From: an uncultured Prevotellaceae bacterium
GTDB lineage: Bacteria; Bacteroidota; Bacteroidia; Bacteroidales; Bacteroidaceae
Direction of reading: 5' to 3'
NCBI GenBank assembly: GCA_900319385.1
Contig: ONOG01000007.1
Location: 1 to 64,000, forward strand
Length of the DNA: 64,000 bases
Positions within the stretch are counted from its first letter, which is position 1. Each line of letters begins with the position of its first letter. Below are positions 1-9,904 of the stretch, one piece after another. The notes below the pieces were generated by a model that searched no databases, had not been told where the DNA came from, and saw only the letters and a list, made by a program, of their open reading frames with translations. Both the position numbers and the translations under genes were made by a program.

Positions 1-3000
1 TTCCTCAACCGAACCATGACGTTCGGCGACATTCCCGAACAGTTTGATGGGTGGCAATTCACCCAAATCAACGCCTACTCCACCTGGAACGGCGGTCCGA
101 GTCCCGAACTGGTGGCTAAACCTTCAGCCGACGGCTACATGTATTGTATTGTCGACATCTCCCTACAGACCGACATCGTCGATCCTTGGGCCGAGGCCAA
201 CGGATGGACCAAGATTGACGGCATCGAAATCTCCTACGGAACCAACGCCAACCAGAAGTTCTATGCCTACCGAAAAGCGTGTGTGGCCAACGAAGAAATC
301 ACCATCGTCGAACCTGCCACGTTCTCGCGCTGCATACTCATTGCACCTGAATTGACCAAAGCAGAGCCAGAGCCTACCTACCTCGCTCCTGACCTGACCG
401 TCAGCGGCGCTGAAGGCAACTACGTCATCGGCGACTTTGCACAGGGTAGCACGGTGTTCCTCAACCGCACGACGACGTTCGGAGCAATTCCCGAGCAGTT
501 CCAGGGATGGAAGTACACCAAAATCAATGCTTACTCAACCTATAACGGAGGTCCGAGCCCCGAACTGGTCGTCAAGCCAAAAGAGGACGGTTACCTCTAC
601 TGCCTCGTTGACATTTCGCTGCAAGAAAGCATCGTCGATCCTTGGGCAACGGATAACGGATGGGCCCGCATCAACGGCATTGAAATCTCTTACGGTGCCA
701 ACGCTAATCAGAAGTTCTATGCCTACCGAAAGGAATGCGTGGCAGACGAAGAAATCACCATCGTCGAACCTGCCACGTTCTCGCGATGCATCATCATCGC
801 ACCAGAGATGACAGAGGCAGAGCCTGTGGTGACCTACAATGCCGTGGCCATCGACATCTGTTCGAAGGGTTGGATGGAGACACAGGTGTTTGAAAACGGT
901 GCCACCGTCTTTGGTAACCGCGCATTCGTTTATCACAGCGCCAAGGCTGGACTGAATGGGCTGTACGTGATTCGCTACAATGGTGGTGCAGCCCCGCAAC
1001 TTACCATCAGGGCTCAGGCCGACGGCGACATGTACATCGCACAATGCACCACGCTGACCGATACGTACGACGTCGCTGCTAACGGATGGACTGCCGTCAC
1101 CGAAGATGACGTCGACCTCCGCTACAACGACGGGACCAACACACCGTTCAAACTCTACAAGCGTGCCGTCACGTCGGGCGAGACGATTCAGATTCATTCA
1201 ACGTCGTGGGCAGGCATTCTCGTCTTCTCGTCCGAGGAGATTACCTACCGCATCCTTACCGACGTGACAGTCTCTGCCACACAATACGCCACGATGGTGA
1301 CTCCTTATACGGTTGACTTGGAAACCTGGAACACAGACGCAGGCATCACCGCCTACGCTGTTTCCGTCGATGAGACAGGACAGCCGACCTACACCGAAAC
1401 CACGGGCGTCGTTCCTGCAGGTACTCCCCTTCTGATTCAAGGCGAGGCGGGTTCCTACACCATTCCTTATTCTTATAATGCTCCTGAAGTTCTGGAGACG
1501 GAACTGCAGGCTGTGACGGCAGAAACGGAGGCTGACGGCACGCAGTACGTGCTGGACTACCGCGACAGCGAACTGGGCTGGTACAAGCAGACCACAGGCA
1601 CGCTGGCGGCTGGTCAGTGCTTCCTGACCTTCCCTGAAGGGACAGATAATTTCGTGCCGATGGAAAGCGAAATCGTCATTCCCGATGATACTCCCTCAGA
1701 TATAGTTATCAGCGGCACCGAAGGAAACTACATCATTGGCGACTTTGCCCAGGGAAGCGTAGTTTTCATGAACCGCACCTTTACGTTCGGCGCGATTCCC
1801 GAACAGTTCGAGGGTTGGAAATACACCAAGATTTATGCTTACTCGTCGTATAACGGCGGTCCCAGTCCCCAACTGGTGGCAACGCCGAAATCCGACGGCT
1901 ACATCTACTGCATCGTCGATATTGAGAAGCAGAACGAGGTAGTCGTGCCATGGGCTGCGGCTAATGGATGGACACGCGTCGATGACCTCGAAATTGCATA
2001 CGGTGCCAATGCCAACCAGAAGTTCTACGTCTATCGCAAGCCTTGCGTGGCCGACGAAAAAATCAGCATCGTCGAACCTGCCACGTTCTCGCGCTGCATC
2101 CTCATTGCACCTTCCATCACAGAGTCGGAAGACCCTGTCGAACAGGTTGACGCCGTGGCTGTGAGCATCGAGGCACGCGGCTGGATGGAGGTGACGACGC
2201 TGGCGAACGGCAACACGGCCTTTGGCAACCGCAGTTACACCTACAATTCCGTTCGTAAGGAACTGTCGGGACTCTACGTCACGAGATATAACGGTGGCGA
2301 TGCGCCCAGCCTGCTGGTTACGGCTCAGGCCGACGGTGACCTCTACATCGCACAGGCCGACGGCGACAACTCTTACGACGTCGTGGCCGAGGGTTGGACC
2401 TTGGTGCCCGACTATACGTTCCACTACAATGACGGCACAAACACGGGCTTCACGGTCTATAAGCGTACAGTGACCGAGGGCGAAGTCGTCATCATCCACA
2501 CGACGGCATGGCAGGGCATTCTGGTTCTCTCGTCGAGCGCCATCACCTACAACCTGCTTTCGCCCATCATACCGCCCGTACCAGGCGTCGTAGTACACCA
2601 CTCGATTGCCAGTTCGAAGCAGTTCGTCGGTTCGCCCAGCATCGTCAAACTGAACGACGGCACACTGATAGCATCCAACGACCACTTCGGCAGCAGTTTC
2701 ATCTCGAACACCTTCGTGTCGCGCTCGACCGATGGCGGTGAGACATGGGAACAGATTGCCGAGATAGAACGTCTGAACTGGTCGAAACTCTTCACCCGCG
2801 GCGACGAACTCTACCTGCTGGGTGTTGCCCCACGTGTTCCCATCGGCTACGGCGACATCGTCATCTTGCGTTCGAACGACGGAGGTGAGACTTGGACAAA
2901 GCCGTTCGACACCGAACATGGTCTGCTGCGTGTGGGTTACTACCACTGCGCACCGACGCCGGTGGTTCACCACAACGGACGTCTGTGGCGAGGCATGGAG

Positions 3001-4956
3001 AACCAGGGACAAGACGGTGGTTGGGGACCTTTTGGAGCCTTCATAATGTCGGTTCCCGACTCCGTCAACCTGCTCCGTTCGTTGAACTGGCGATTCACGA
3101 ACGAACTGCAATACACAGCCGGTGCAGTCGATGCGTTCACATGGCTTGAAGGCAATGCCGTCGTGACTCGCGAAGGCGAGATGGTCGATGTGCTGCGTCT
3201 GCACTACCTGCCCGACGACCGTGCTGCCATCGCCCATGTGAGCGAAGACGGACGTCAGTTCACGTTCGACCCGCAGAACGACATCGCCTATCTGCCCGGT
3301 GCCTGCAAGAAGTTCACCATCAACTTCGACAGTGTGAGCAACCGCTACTGGACCATCAGCAACTATGTGCTGCCTCAGTTCCGCAACAACGACACAGGTT
3401 CGACGCGCAACACGCTGGCCCTGTCGTGGTCGGACGACCTGATACACTGGACCATCAAAGACATCCTCTTGCATACCGACGAGATTGGCATTCGTGGCTT
3501 CCAATATGCTGACTGGCTCATCGATGGCGACGACATCCTTGCAGTGGTTCGCACGGCTTGGCCCGACGAATCGGGCAATGCCGACAGTCCTCACAACGCC
3601 AACTACCTGACGTTCCACCGTTTCCGCAATTTCCGTTACGAAAACCCGGACGAACTGAAAGGTGCCGTCGAGGTAAAGAAGTGGCATGGCGGCGCACAGT
3701 CGGCCATGGCACTGACCTTCGACGACGGCTTCAAGGCCCACCACGACTATGCCGTTCCCGTTCTGAACAATTATGACATACCTTCCACCTTCTTCCTCAT
3801 CACGCAGGAAATCGTCCATCAGGGACAGACACCCAAGGCGCGCTATGGCATCTGGGAAGACTTCCGCGAAATGGCCGACCAAGGACACGAGATTGCCTCG
3901 CACACAGTGAGCCATCCCAACCTGATCGGCATGTCGGTCGAGGCGATGGAGCAGGAACTGGCCGACAGTCGTGCTGCCATCGAGGAGAACATCGGTCAAC
4001 GCTGTTTCTCGCTGGCTTATCCCTACTGCAACCACGACAGCGACGTCGATATTCTCACCGCCCAACATTACGAAGTGGCGCGAGCTTGCGGCGGACTGAC
4101 CAACCCTGCCTCGTTGACCGACGCGGGAAGGATGGGCGTCAATTCGCACATGGTCACCTGGCTCTACCCACGTTCGCTGGCCAACGAGACCACCAGTTTC
4201 AACGCGTTGAAGGTGATGACCGAGGAAGACCTGATTCCCGAAGGTGGATTCGGCGTGGTCTGCATCCACGAGGTGCTGCCTTTCGACAAACTGGGCGAGA
4301 GCGACACCTACGAGGTGGCCACGACGGAATGGCTGGAGAATGTGTGCCAGTTCCTCTCGGAGAAACGTGAGGCTGGTGAAATCTGGCCGACCACCCTGTC
4401 GCACATCACGAAGTATGCCCGCGAACGTGACAACCTCAGCGTAAAACGTACGCTCAATGCGACTGAAGACACGTTGTGCTACGACTTCAGCACGCGTCTC
4501 GACCCGACCATCTACGACGAGCCACTGACCCTTAGCCTGCAGGTTCCTGAAGGCTGGACGGATGTGCGCTGTCTGGTGATGGAAGGTGAAATGCAGGTCG
4601 AGGAAATCGCCTGTGACCCCGAAAGCAACGAGGTCGTCGTCGATGTCATTCCCGACCGTCAGTCGGTCATCTTCGTCCGCGAAATCGAGCCGGTTGGTGT
4701 CGAGTCGGTGACGACGAAGAAGGTGTTTTCCTACCCCGTTCCCGCCAAAGTGACGGCCTACGTGCAGTTCGGTGAGAATGTGGAAGGTAGCTGCCAGTTG
4801 CTGAACATGAGTGGGCAGGTCGTCAAGAACCTGGGCCATCAGCACTCGGTCGACGGCGTCATCACGGTGCCTGTGGCAGGTCTGCCCGCAGGTATGTACA
4901 TGCTGCGCCTCAACGACGGCTGCACCAATCGTACCGTCCGCATTTTGAAAAAATAA
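1..4956 (+). CDS. Secreted sialidase-like (BNR)/NodB polysaccharide deacetylase fusion, 5' partial
   Basis: The frame is open from base 1 and the first residues match an internal repeat, so the true start lies upstream; the first ATG at 16 is not the start. 1651 residues are visible. Two kinds of roughly 140-residue modules alternate: type A (residues about 1-120, 130-275, 566-715, motif IGDFAQGS..F.NRT.TFG) and type B (about 280-415, 716-860, motif GWME...NG.T.FGNR). Residues 865-1215 look like a sialidase/BNR propeller with two Asp boxes (STDGGETW near 911, SNDGGETW near 960). Residues 1221-1480 are a NodB deacetylase domain: TFDDG (D1241, D1242) and HTVSH (H1301, H1305) give the expected metal triad. 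Residues 1570-1651 form a T9SS type A sorting domain ending in LPAGMYMLRL...ILKK. Inferred role: extracellular removal of acetyl groups and recognition or cleavage of a complex glycan. The substrate cannot be read from the sequence. Confidence 0.85.
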   Translation, partial: FLNRTMTFGDIPEQFDGWQFTQINAYSTWNGGPSPELVAKPSADGYMYCIVDISLQTDIVDPWAEANGWTKIDGIEISYGTNANQKFYAYRKACVANEEITIVEPATFSRCILIAPELTKAEPEPTYLAPDLTVSGAEGNYVIGDFAQGSTVFLNRTTTFGAIPEQFQGWKYTKINAYSTYNGGPSPELVVKPKEDGYLYCLVDISLQESIVDPWATDNGWARINGIEISYGANANQKFYAYRKECVADEEITIVEPATFSRCIIIAPEMTEAEPVVTYNAVAIDICSKGWMETQVFENGATVFGNRAFVYHSAKAGLNGLYVIRYNGGAAPQLTIRAQADGDMYIAQCTTLTDTYDVAANGWTAVTEDDVDLRYNDGTNTPFKLYKRAVTSGETIQIHSTSWAGILVFSSEEITYRILTDVTVSATQYATMVTPYTVDLETWNTDAGITAYAVSVDETGQPTYTETTGVVPAGTPLLIQGEAGSYTIPYSYNAPEVLETELQAVTAETEADGTQYVLDYRDSELGWYKQTTGTLAAGQCFLTFPEGTDNFVPMESEIVIPDDTPSDIVISGTEGNYIIGDFAQGSVVFMNRTFTFGAIPEQFEGWKYTKIYAYSSYNGGPSPQLVATPKSDGYIYCIVDIEKQNEVVVPWAAANGWTRVDDLEIAYGANANQKFYVYRKPCVADEKISIVEPATFSRCILIAPSITESEDPVEQVDAVAVSIEARGWMEVTTLANGNTAFGNRSYTYNSVRKELSGLYVTRYNGGDAPSLLVTAQADGDLYIAQADGDNSYDVVAEGWTLVPDYTFHYNDGTNTGFTVYKRTVTEGEVVIIHTTAWQGILVLSSSAITYNLLSPIIPPVPGVVVHHSIASSKQFVGSPSIVKLNDGTLIASNDHFGSSFISNTFVSRSTDGGETWEQIAEIERLNWSKLFTRGDELYLLGVAPRVPIGYGDIVILRSNDGGETWTKPFDTEHGLLRVGYYHCAPTPVVHHNGRLWRGMENQGQDGGWGPFGAFIMSVPDSVNLLRSLNWRFTNELQYTAGAVDAFTWLEGNAVVTREGEMVDVLRLHYLPDDRAAIAHVSEDGRQFTFDPQNDIAYLPGACKKFTINFDSVSNRYWTISNYVLPQFRNNDTGSTRNTLALSWSDDLIHWTIKDILLHTDEIGIRGFQYADWLIDGDDILAVVRTAWPDESGNADSPHNANYLTFHRFRNFRYENPDELKGAVEVKKWHGGAQSAMALTFDDGFKAHHDYAVPVLNNYDIPSTFFLITQEIVHQGQTPKARYGIWEDFREMADQGHEIASHTVSHPNLIGMSVEAMEQELADSRAAIEENIGQRCFSLAYPYCNHDSDVDILTAQHYEVARACGGLTNPASLTDAGRMGVNSHMVTWLYPRSLANETTSFNALKVMTEEDLIPEGGFGVVCIHEVLPFDKLGESDTYEVATTEWLENVCQFLSEKREAGEIWPTTLSHITKYARERDNLSVKRTLNATEDTLCYDFSTRLDPTIYDEPLTLSLQVPEGWTDVRCLVMEGEMQVEEIACDPESNEVVVDVIPDRQSVIFVREIEPVGVESVTTKKVFSYPVPAKVTAYVQFGENVEGSCQLLNMSGQVVKNLGHQHSVDGVITVPVAGLPAGMYMLRLNDGCTNRTVRILKK

Positions 4957-5026
4957 TGTCGAGAGGCAAGAGTCTGGAGTCTAGAGCCTCTCAACTCCAA
5001 AATCTTGCCTCCAAACCCCTAAAAAT

Positions 5027-5106
5027 TGCACCGCAGTGCAACTAAATTTACACTGCGGTGCGTCTATAACCACACTGTGGTGCAAATTTTTTTACACTGC
5101 GGTGCG
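5027..5106. repeat. Four short hairpin-like repeats ahead of the arabinosidase gene
   Basis: In the 217-bp gap 4957-5173, four copies of a CAC-tgyg-GTGC motif lie at 5027-5042 (inverted copy), 5048-5062, 5070-5085 and 5092-5106, about 20-23 bp apart. Each is a small dyad. They are followed by an AATCCAA...TTGGATT inverted repeat at about 5111-5148. Nothing else was recognised in the gap. They could be operator sites or a structured leader for the gene at 5174. Confidence 0.6.
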
Positions 5107-5173
5107 ACTAAAATCCAATTTCAACGAGATTTTACACACGTTGGATTTCAGCATCTAACCATCTCTTTTTCAG

Positions 5174-8002
5174 ATGAATCATATCAAAACCATACTTTTC
5201 GCAACGCTGTCGTTCACAGCCACCGTCAGTCTGGCACAGGTGAAACAGGTAGACACACCGACGATGTCTGCGAAGATGTTTTCCAAGAACGAAGTAAGAG
5301 TCACCCACGGACTGTTCTGGGAGGCAGAGCAACGGGATGTCCGTTTCCTGCTCAGCCTCGACCCCGACCGTTTTCTCAGCGGTTTCCTTTTGGAGGCGGG
5401 ACTGAAGCCCAAAGCACCTAAATACGGCGGTTGGGAAAGCGAAGGTGTAGCGGGTCAGACACCTGGCCACTACCTGTCGGCCTGTGCGCAGTACTACGGC
5501 ACGACGGGTGACGAACGCTTCCGCCACATCGTCGACTACATGGTCGAACAACTGGACAGTTGCCAACAGGCCAACGGCAATGGCTATCTGGCTGCCACGC
5601 CCGACGGCAAACGCATTTTTGCCGAGGTCGCTGCCGGGAACATCTCGACGAAGCCCTTCGACCTGAATGGTGGGTGGGTACCCATCTATGTGATGCACAA
5701 GGTGTTGGCAGGCCTCATTGACGCCTATCAGTTTGCCGGCAACGAACGTGCGCTGAAGGTGGCAACCCGTTTAGGCGAATGGATGTACGGAACCTTCTAC
5801 CACCTCACCGAAGCCCAGATGCAAAAGGTGCTGGCCTGCGAATTTGGCGGTATGAATGAGGCGCTGGCCAACCTCTATGCCTTTACGAAGAATCAGCACT
5901 TCCTCGACCTCGCCAAACGCTTCGACAACCATCAGGCCATCATGGACCCGCTGGCGGCACAGACCGACAGTCTGGAGGGTAAGCATGCCAACACGCAGAT
6001 ACCTAAAATAGTGGGTGCCGCACGCCTGTACGAACTGACCGGCAGCAGACGCGACTCGACCATCGCCGACTTCTTCTGGCACACTGTCACGGCCTTCCAC
6101 ACCTATGCCAACGGCGGCAACAGCGACGGGGAGCACTTCGGCGCTCCGGGCATGCTGTCCAACCGCCTGGGCACCAACACAACGGAGACGTGCAACACGT
6201 ACAACATGCTGAAACTCACCACGCACCTCTTCAGTTGGAACACTCGGCAGGAATACATCGCATACTACGAACGTGCACTGTACAATCAAATCCTCGGTTC
6301 GCAGAATCCTGACGACGGCATGTGCCTGTACTACACCCCGTTGTGTCCCGGTGGCAAGAAGAACTACCTGGCGCCCGATGCGTTCGTCTGCTGCAGCGGA
6401 ACCGGCATGGAAAACCACATCAAGTACGCCGACTTCATCTATGCACAAGGCGAGGATAACAGCCTCTTCGTCAATCTGTTCATTCCGTCGAGACTCGACT
6501 GGAAAGAGCGAGGCCTCGTCGTCACACAAGACTCCGACATCCCCTTCGGAAACAACACGACGCTGACGTTCGCCACACCCAAGAAACAGTCACTCGTCGT
6601 CCGACTGCGATGGCCGGAATGGGCGGGCAAAATGTCGATAAAGATCAACGGACACGCCATCAAGGTAAAAGGCAAGCCCGGCACGTACCTATCTTTCAAA
6701 CGAACTTGGAAAGACGGCGACCGGATGGAGGTTTCGTTCGACATGAATACCTACACGGTGGCGATGCCCGACAATCCACAGCGCGTGGCCATCTTCTACG
6801 GACCTGCTCTGCTGGCGGGCGAACTCGGCACTCAGCAGCCTGATCCCGCGATGGGTACGCCCGTACTGATCTGCGACGGTCTGCCCACGGCGCAATGGCT
6901 GGAACGTGTGCCCGACACCTTGCTACACTTCCGCACCAAAGGCCTTGGCCCACGCGACTATTCCCTCATTCCCTTTTACCAGATGCACCACCAGCACTAC
7001 GTCGTCTATTGGGACGTTAAACCACCCCTTTCGGCTCAAACCCCAAGCCAGCCGCTCGACCACTACCTCATGGTCTATCACGAAGACCGCGACCACAGCC
7101 TGCACATGGCGCTGAGCGACGACGGCTACCAATTCCATGCACTCAACCACGACGAGCCTGTGATGGCCGGCGATAGCATTGCCCGTGAACGAGGTATCCG
7201 CGACCCACACATTTATCGTGCGCCCGACGGTAGCTTTCTCCTGGCCATGACCGACCTGCATTGCCGCGCAAAGGAACTGGGACTACGGCCGACAACATGG
7301 GAACGCGACGAGAAGATTTATGACTGGGGCAACAACCGCGGGCTTGTGTTGGCTCGTTCGTTCGACTTGATTCACTGGACACACACCAACGTCACCTTCG
7401 ACCACTTCCCGGGCTTCGAGGACGAGGCCTGCGTGTGGGCGCCTCAGACCATATACGACGAGGCCACACACCAACTCATGCTCTATTTCACCTTCCGTCA
7501 CGCCGGCGGTCGGACCGAACTCTACTACTCCTACGTGAACGATGCGTTCGACACCATCCTTATGGCACCTCGGCGGCTGTTCCAATATCCCGACGCCCAC
7601 ACCCAAGTGCTCGATGCCGACATCCTACCCTTCCAAGGCAAGTTCATCATGACTTATTGCTGCCAGGACCCCATCAGCGGCGTGAAGGTAGCCGTGAGCG
7701 ACCGGATATGCGGACCCTACGAATACCGCGCAGGACAGGTGGACGGCGAAGCCGTCTCGTGCGAGGCCCCCACAGTGTGGAAGCGCGAAGGCACCGACAA
7801 GTATGTGCTTATGTACGACGTGTTCGGAGCAGAGGGGGGCAGTTTCGGGTTTGCAGAGACCACCGACTTCCTCCACTTCACACCCATCGGCCGTTTCAAC
7901 CACAACGGCCCGATGACGGCAGACTTCCTTAAACCCAAACACGGAGCCGTCATCCCCATCACCGAGTGGGAGGCCAACCGGCTGCGTCAGTACTGGGAAT
8001 AA
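5174..8002 (+). CDS. GH127/GH146 beta-L-arabinofuranosidase fused to a GH43-like domain
   Basis: 942 aa with a signal peptide (residues 1-21, cut near SLA-Q). Residues about 30-610 are a DUF1680/GH127-type domain, which hydrolyses beta-L-arabinofuranosides with a zinc-bound cysteine nucleophile. The zinc/catalytic set is visible: E338 and C340 in TETCNTYN, and C406-C407 in CCSGTG. Residues about 615-942 resemble a five-bladed GH43-type propeller, with GIRDPHIY (D677) as candidate catalytic base and an EACVWAPQ segment. Both halves would act outside the cytoplasm on arabinose-containing plant polysaccharides such as pectic arabinan or AGP side chains. The ATG at 5174 starts directly at the signal peptide. 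It follows the deacetylase fusion on the same strand and converges on the Na/Pi gene with a 9-nt gap. The GH127/146 call is firm; the GH43 subfamily and substrate are not. Confidence 0.88.
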   Translation: MNHIKTILFATLSFTATVSLAQVKQVDTPTMSAKMFSKNEVRVTHGLFWEAEQRDVRFLLSLDPDRFLSGFLLEAGLKPKAPKYGGWESEGVAGQTPGHYLSACAQYYGTTGDERFRHIVDYMVEQLDSCQQANGNGYLAATPDGKRIFAEVAAGNISTKPFDLNGGWVPIYVMHKVLAGLIDAYQFAGNERALKVATRLGEWMYGTFYHLTEAQMQKVLACEFGGMNEALANLYAFTKNQHFLDLAKRFDNHQAIMDPLAAQTDSLEGKHANTQIPKIVGAARLYELTGSRRDSTIADFFWHTVTAFHTYANGGNSDGEHFGAPGMLSNRLGTNTTETCNTYNMLKLTTHLFSWNTRQEYIAYYERALYNQILGSQNPDDGMCLYYTPLCPGGKKNYLAPDAFVCCSGTGMENHIKYADFIYAQGEDNSLFVNLFIPSRLDWKERGLVVTQDSDIPFGNNTTLTFATPKKQSLVVRLRWPEWAGKMSIKINGHAIKVKGKPGTYLSFKRTWKDGDRMEVSFDMNTYTVAMPDNPQRVAIFYGPALLAGELGTQQPDPAMGTPVLICDGLPTAQWLERVPDTLLHFRTKGLGPRDYSLIPFYQMHHQHYVVYWDVKPPLSAQTPSQPLDHYLMVYHEDRDHSLHMALSDDGYQFHALNHDEPVMAGDSIARERGIRDPHIYRAPDGSFLLAMTDLHCRAKELGLRPTTWERDEKIYDWGNNRGLVLARSFDLIHWTHTNVTFDHFPGFEDEACVWAPQTIYDEATHQLMLYFTFRHAGGRTELYYSYVNDAFDTILMAPRRLFQYPDAHTQVLDADILPFQGKFIMTYCCQDPISGVKVAVSDRICGPYEYRAGQVDGEAVSCEAPTVWKREGTDKYVLMYDVFGAEGGSFGFAETTDFLHFTPIGRFNHNGPMTADFLKPKHGAVIPITEWEANRLRQYWE

Positions 8003-8011
8003 GGCAGGCAG

Positions 8012-9700
8012 CTACTGTCCCAGTCGTGCCTGCACGACGTTGACGACGTAGTCGCCCAGTTTTTCGCTCGCAGTGACGAGGTCGGAAAGCAGCGTGCCCG
8101 TGGCGTAGTCGTATTCGTGGGCGTTGATGGCGTGCAGGTTGTAGTCCTGCAATTCCTCGCAGCGTTCGTTGATCGCCTCCTCGATGCGGTAACTGTCCTC
8201 GATGTTGTGGTCGCGGGCATGGCCGGTCATCGTGCGGTTCATCTGGGCAAGGGCGCTGTCGAGCAACTTGAACAGTTCGCGCAGCTTGACGTGGAGCTCG
8301 GGCGTGAACTTGTTGCCTGCCTCGTTGCGGCGTTGCAGCGTGCGGGCCAGGTTGCGGCAAGAGTCGCCGATGGACTCCAACTCGCTGATTTCGCGCATCA
8401 TCTGGCGCACCTTCGCCTTCGTCACGTCGCTCAGGTGATTGTCGCTCACCTGCTCGAGGAATTGCGCAATGCCCAGTTCCATCTGGTCGGTGACGTACTC
8501 CTGGCGTTCGATTTCCTCGAACAGGCTCTGGGCCTTGTCCTTGTCTTTCTCCACATGGAGCAGGCGCACCATGCCGAACATCAGCTGCACGTGGCGGGCA
8601 AAACGGGCGGTTTCCTTCTGCGCCTGCAGCACCGAGATTTCGGGCGTCGGCATCAGGTTGGCCTGGATGTAGATGAGTCGGAAGTCGTCGCCTTCCTTCT
8701 TCTCCTCTTCCTTCATGGGCAGCAGGCGGCACACCACCCGTTCCATCTGCGGAATGAGGCCGATGAGGATGGCGGTGTTCGCCACGTTGAAACAGGTGTG
8801 GAACGTCGCCAGCACCACGGGCAGGAGCTCAGTCTGTCCGCCAGCGGCAGGGTCGTAGCCGACGATCGAGCAAACCAGATCGACAAAGGGATAGAACACG
8901 CACAGCACCCACACCACGCCGAACACGTTGAACAGCAGGTGGGCCAGGGCTGCGCGGCGCGCCGGCGTGTTGGCGCCCAGGGCTGCGAGGTTGGCGGTGG
9001 CCGTCGTACCGATGTTCTCGCCCATCACCAGCGCAATGCCGAGGTAGATGGGCAGCACGCCCGTCGAGCACAGCAGAATCGTGATAGCCATCACGGCGGC
9101 CGACGACTGCACAATGCAGGTGATCACCGTGCCGATGGCCAGAAACGCGAGGATGGTCCAGTAGCTGCCCGTGTCGAACGAGGCAAAGAATGCGACCACC
9201 GACTCGTTGTGCTCCAGGTCCAGTTCCTTGCCTGCCGAACTGAGCATCACGAGCGAGAAGAACATGAACGCGATGCCGAAGAGGAAGTCGCCGAAGAGCC
9301 GGTGCTTCTTCTTGTGAATCAGGATCATGCCCACCAGAAAGGCAGGAAAGACAAAGTTGGTCAGATCGACATTGTAGCCCAGCGACATGATCCACGCGGT
9401 GAGCGTCGTACCGATGTTCGCACCCATGATCACCGAGATGGCCTGCGAGAGCGTCAGCAGGCCGGCCGACACGAACGACACGGTCATCACCGTCGTGGCC
9501 GACGACGACTGCACGGCGCAGGTGACCAGCGTGCCGGTCAGCATACCGGTCAGTCGGTTGGTGGTCATGCGGGCCAGGATGTGGCGCAGCTGCGGACCGG
9601 CCAGTCGCTGCAGCGCGTCGCTCATCGTCTTCATGCCATAGATGAGCAGTGCCAGTGCTCCGGCCAACTTCAGGCCAATCATCCAATAGTCTTGATTCAT
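8012..9700 (-). CDS. Na/Pi cotransporter family protein with PhoU-like C-terminus
   Basis: 562 aa from the ATG at 9700 (MNQDYWMIGLKLAG). An in-frame ATG at 9775 is rejected because the -7 box (9744-9752) lies downstream of it. The N-terminal half is hydrophobic with the two inverted NptA/SLC34-type repeats marked by QSS motifs (VQSSSATT, VQSSAAVM) and GxNIGTT motifs. Residues about 345-560 are a soluble helical PhoU-like region. The family imports phosphate with sodium across the inner membrane; in bacteria some members are regulatory or export Pi. A paralogue is encoded at 52959-54674. No pst genes are seen nearby. Confidence 0.9.
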   Translation of the reverse strand: MNQDYWMIGLKLAGALALLIYGMKTMSDALQRLAGPQLRHILARMTTNRLTGMLTGTLVTCAVQSSSATTVMTVSFVSAGLLTLSQAISVIMGANIGTTLTAWIMSLGYNVDLTNFVFPAFLVGMILIHKKKHRLFGDFLFGIAFMFFSLVMLSSAGKELDLEHNESVVAFFASFDTGSYWTILAFLAIGTVITCIVQSSAAVMAITILLCSTGVLPIYLGIALVMGENIGTTATANLAALGANTPARRAALAHLLFNVFGVVWVLCVFYPFVDLVCSIVGYDPAAGGQTELLPVVLATFHTCFNVANTAILIGLIPQMERVVCRLLPMKEEEKKEGDDFRLIYIQANLMPTPEISVLQAQKETARFARHVQLMFGMVRLLHVEKDKDKAQSLFEEIERQEYVTDQMELGIAQFLEQVSDNHLSDVTKAKVRQMMREISELESIGDSCRNLARTLQRRNEAGNKFTPELHVKLRELFKLLDSALAQMNRTMTGHARDHNIEDSYRIEEAINERCEELQDYNLHAINAHEYDYATGTLLSDLVTASEKLGDYVVNVVQARLGQ

Positions 9701-9743
9701 TGAGAGATAGGGGTTTAGTTCGTCAAACACATTTGAATTCTGT

Positions 9744-9752
9744 GCAAAAGTA
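9744..9752 (-). promoter_or_regulatory. -7 box of the Na/Pi cotransporter gene
   Basis: Minus-strand TACTTTTGC matches the Bacteroidetes TAnnTTTGC -7 element. A TTTG about 21 bp upstream fits the -33 element. It sits 44 bp upstream of the ATG at 9700 and fixes that start. Confidence 0.75.
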
Positions 9753-9904
9753 CGCCGATTTGCCTTCCGCCCCAAACCTCGGCAGATACAATGCCGTTAC
9801 AGCCCCAAAATATAACGTCAATGAAACAAACATTGCAATCCTGTTATAAGCCAGCCACCCCGCCGCGCCAGCCGTCGCGCAGCGCAGACACCCCGACAGC
9901 AGGC

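Noticed and set aside
1696..4845. 1049-aa open frame on the minus strand opposite the BNR-NodB gene
   Set aside because: Antisense shadow of a GC-rich gene; its translation has no recognisable domain, whereas the plus strand has complete motifs.
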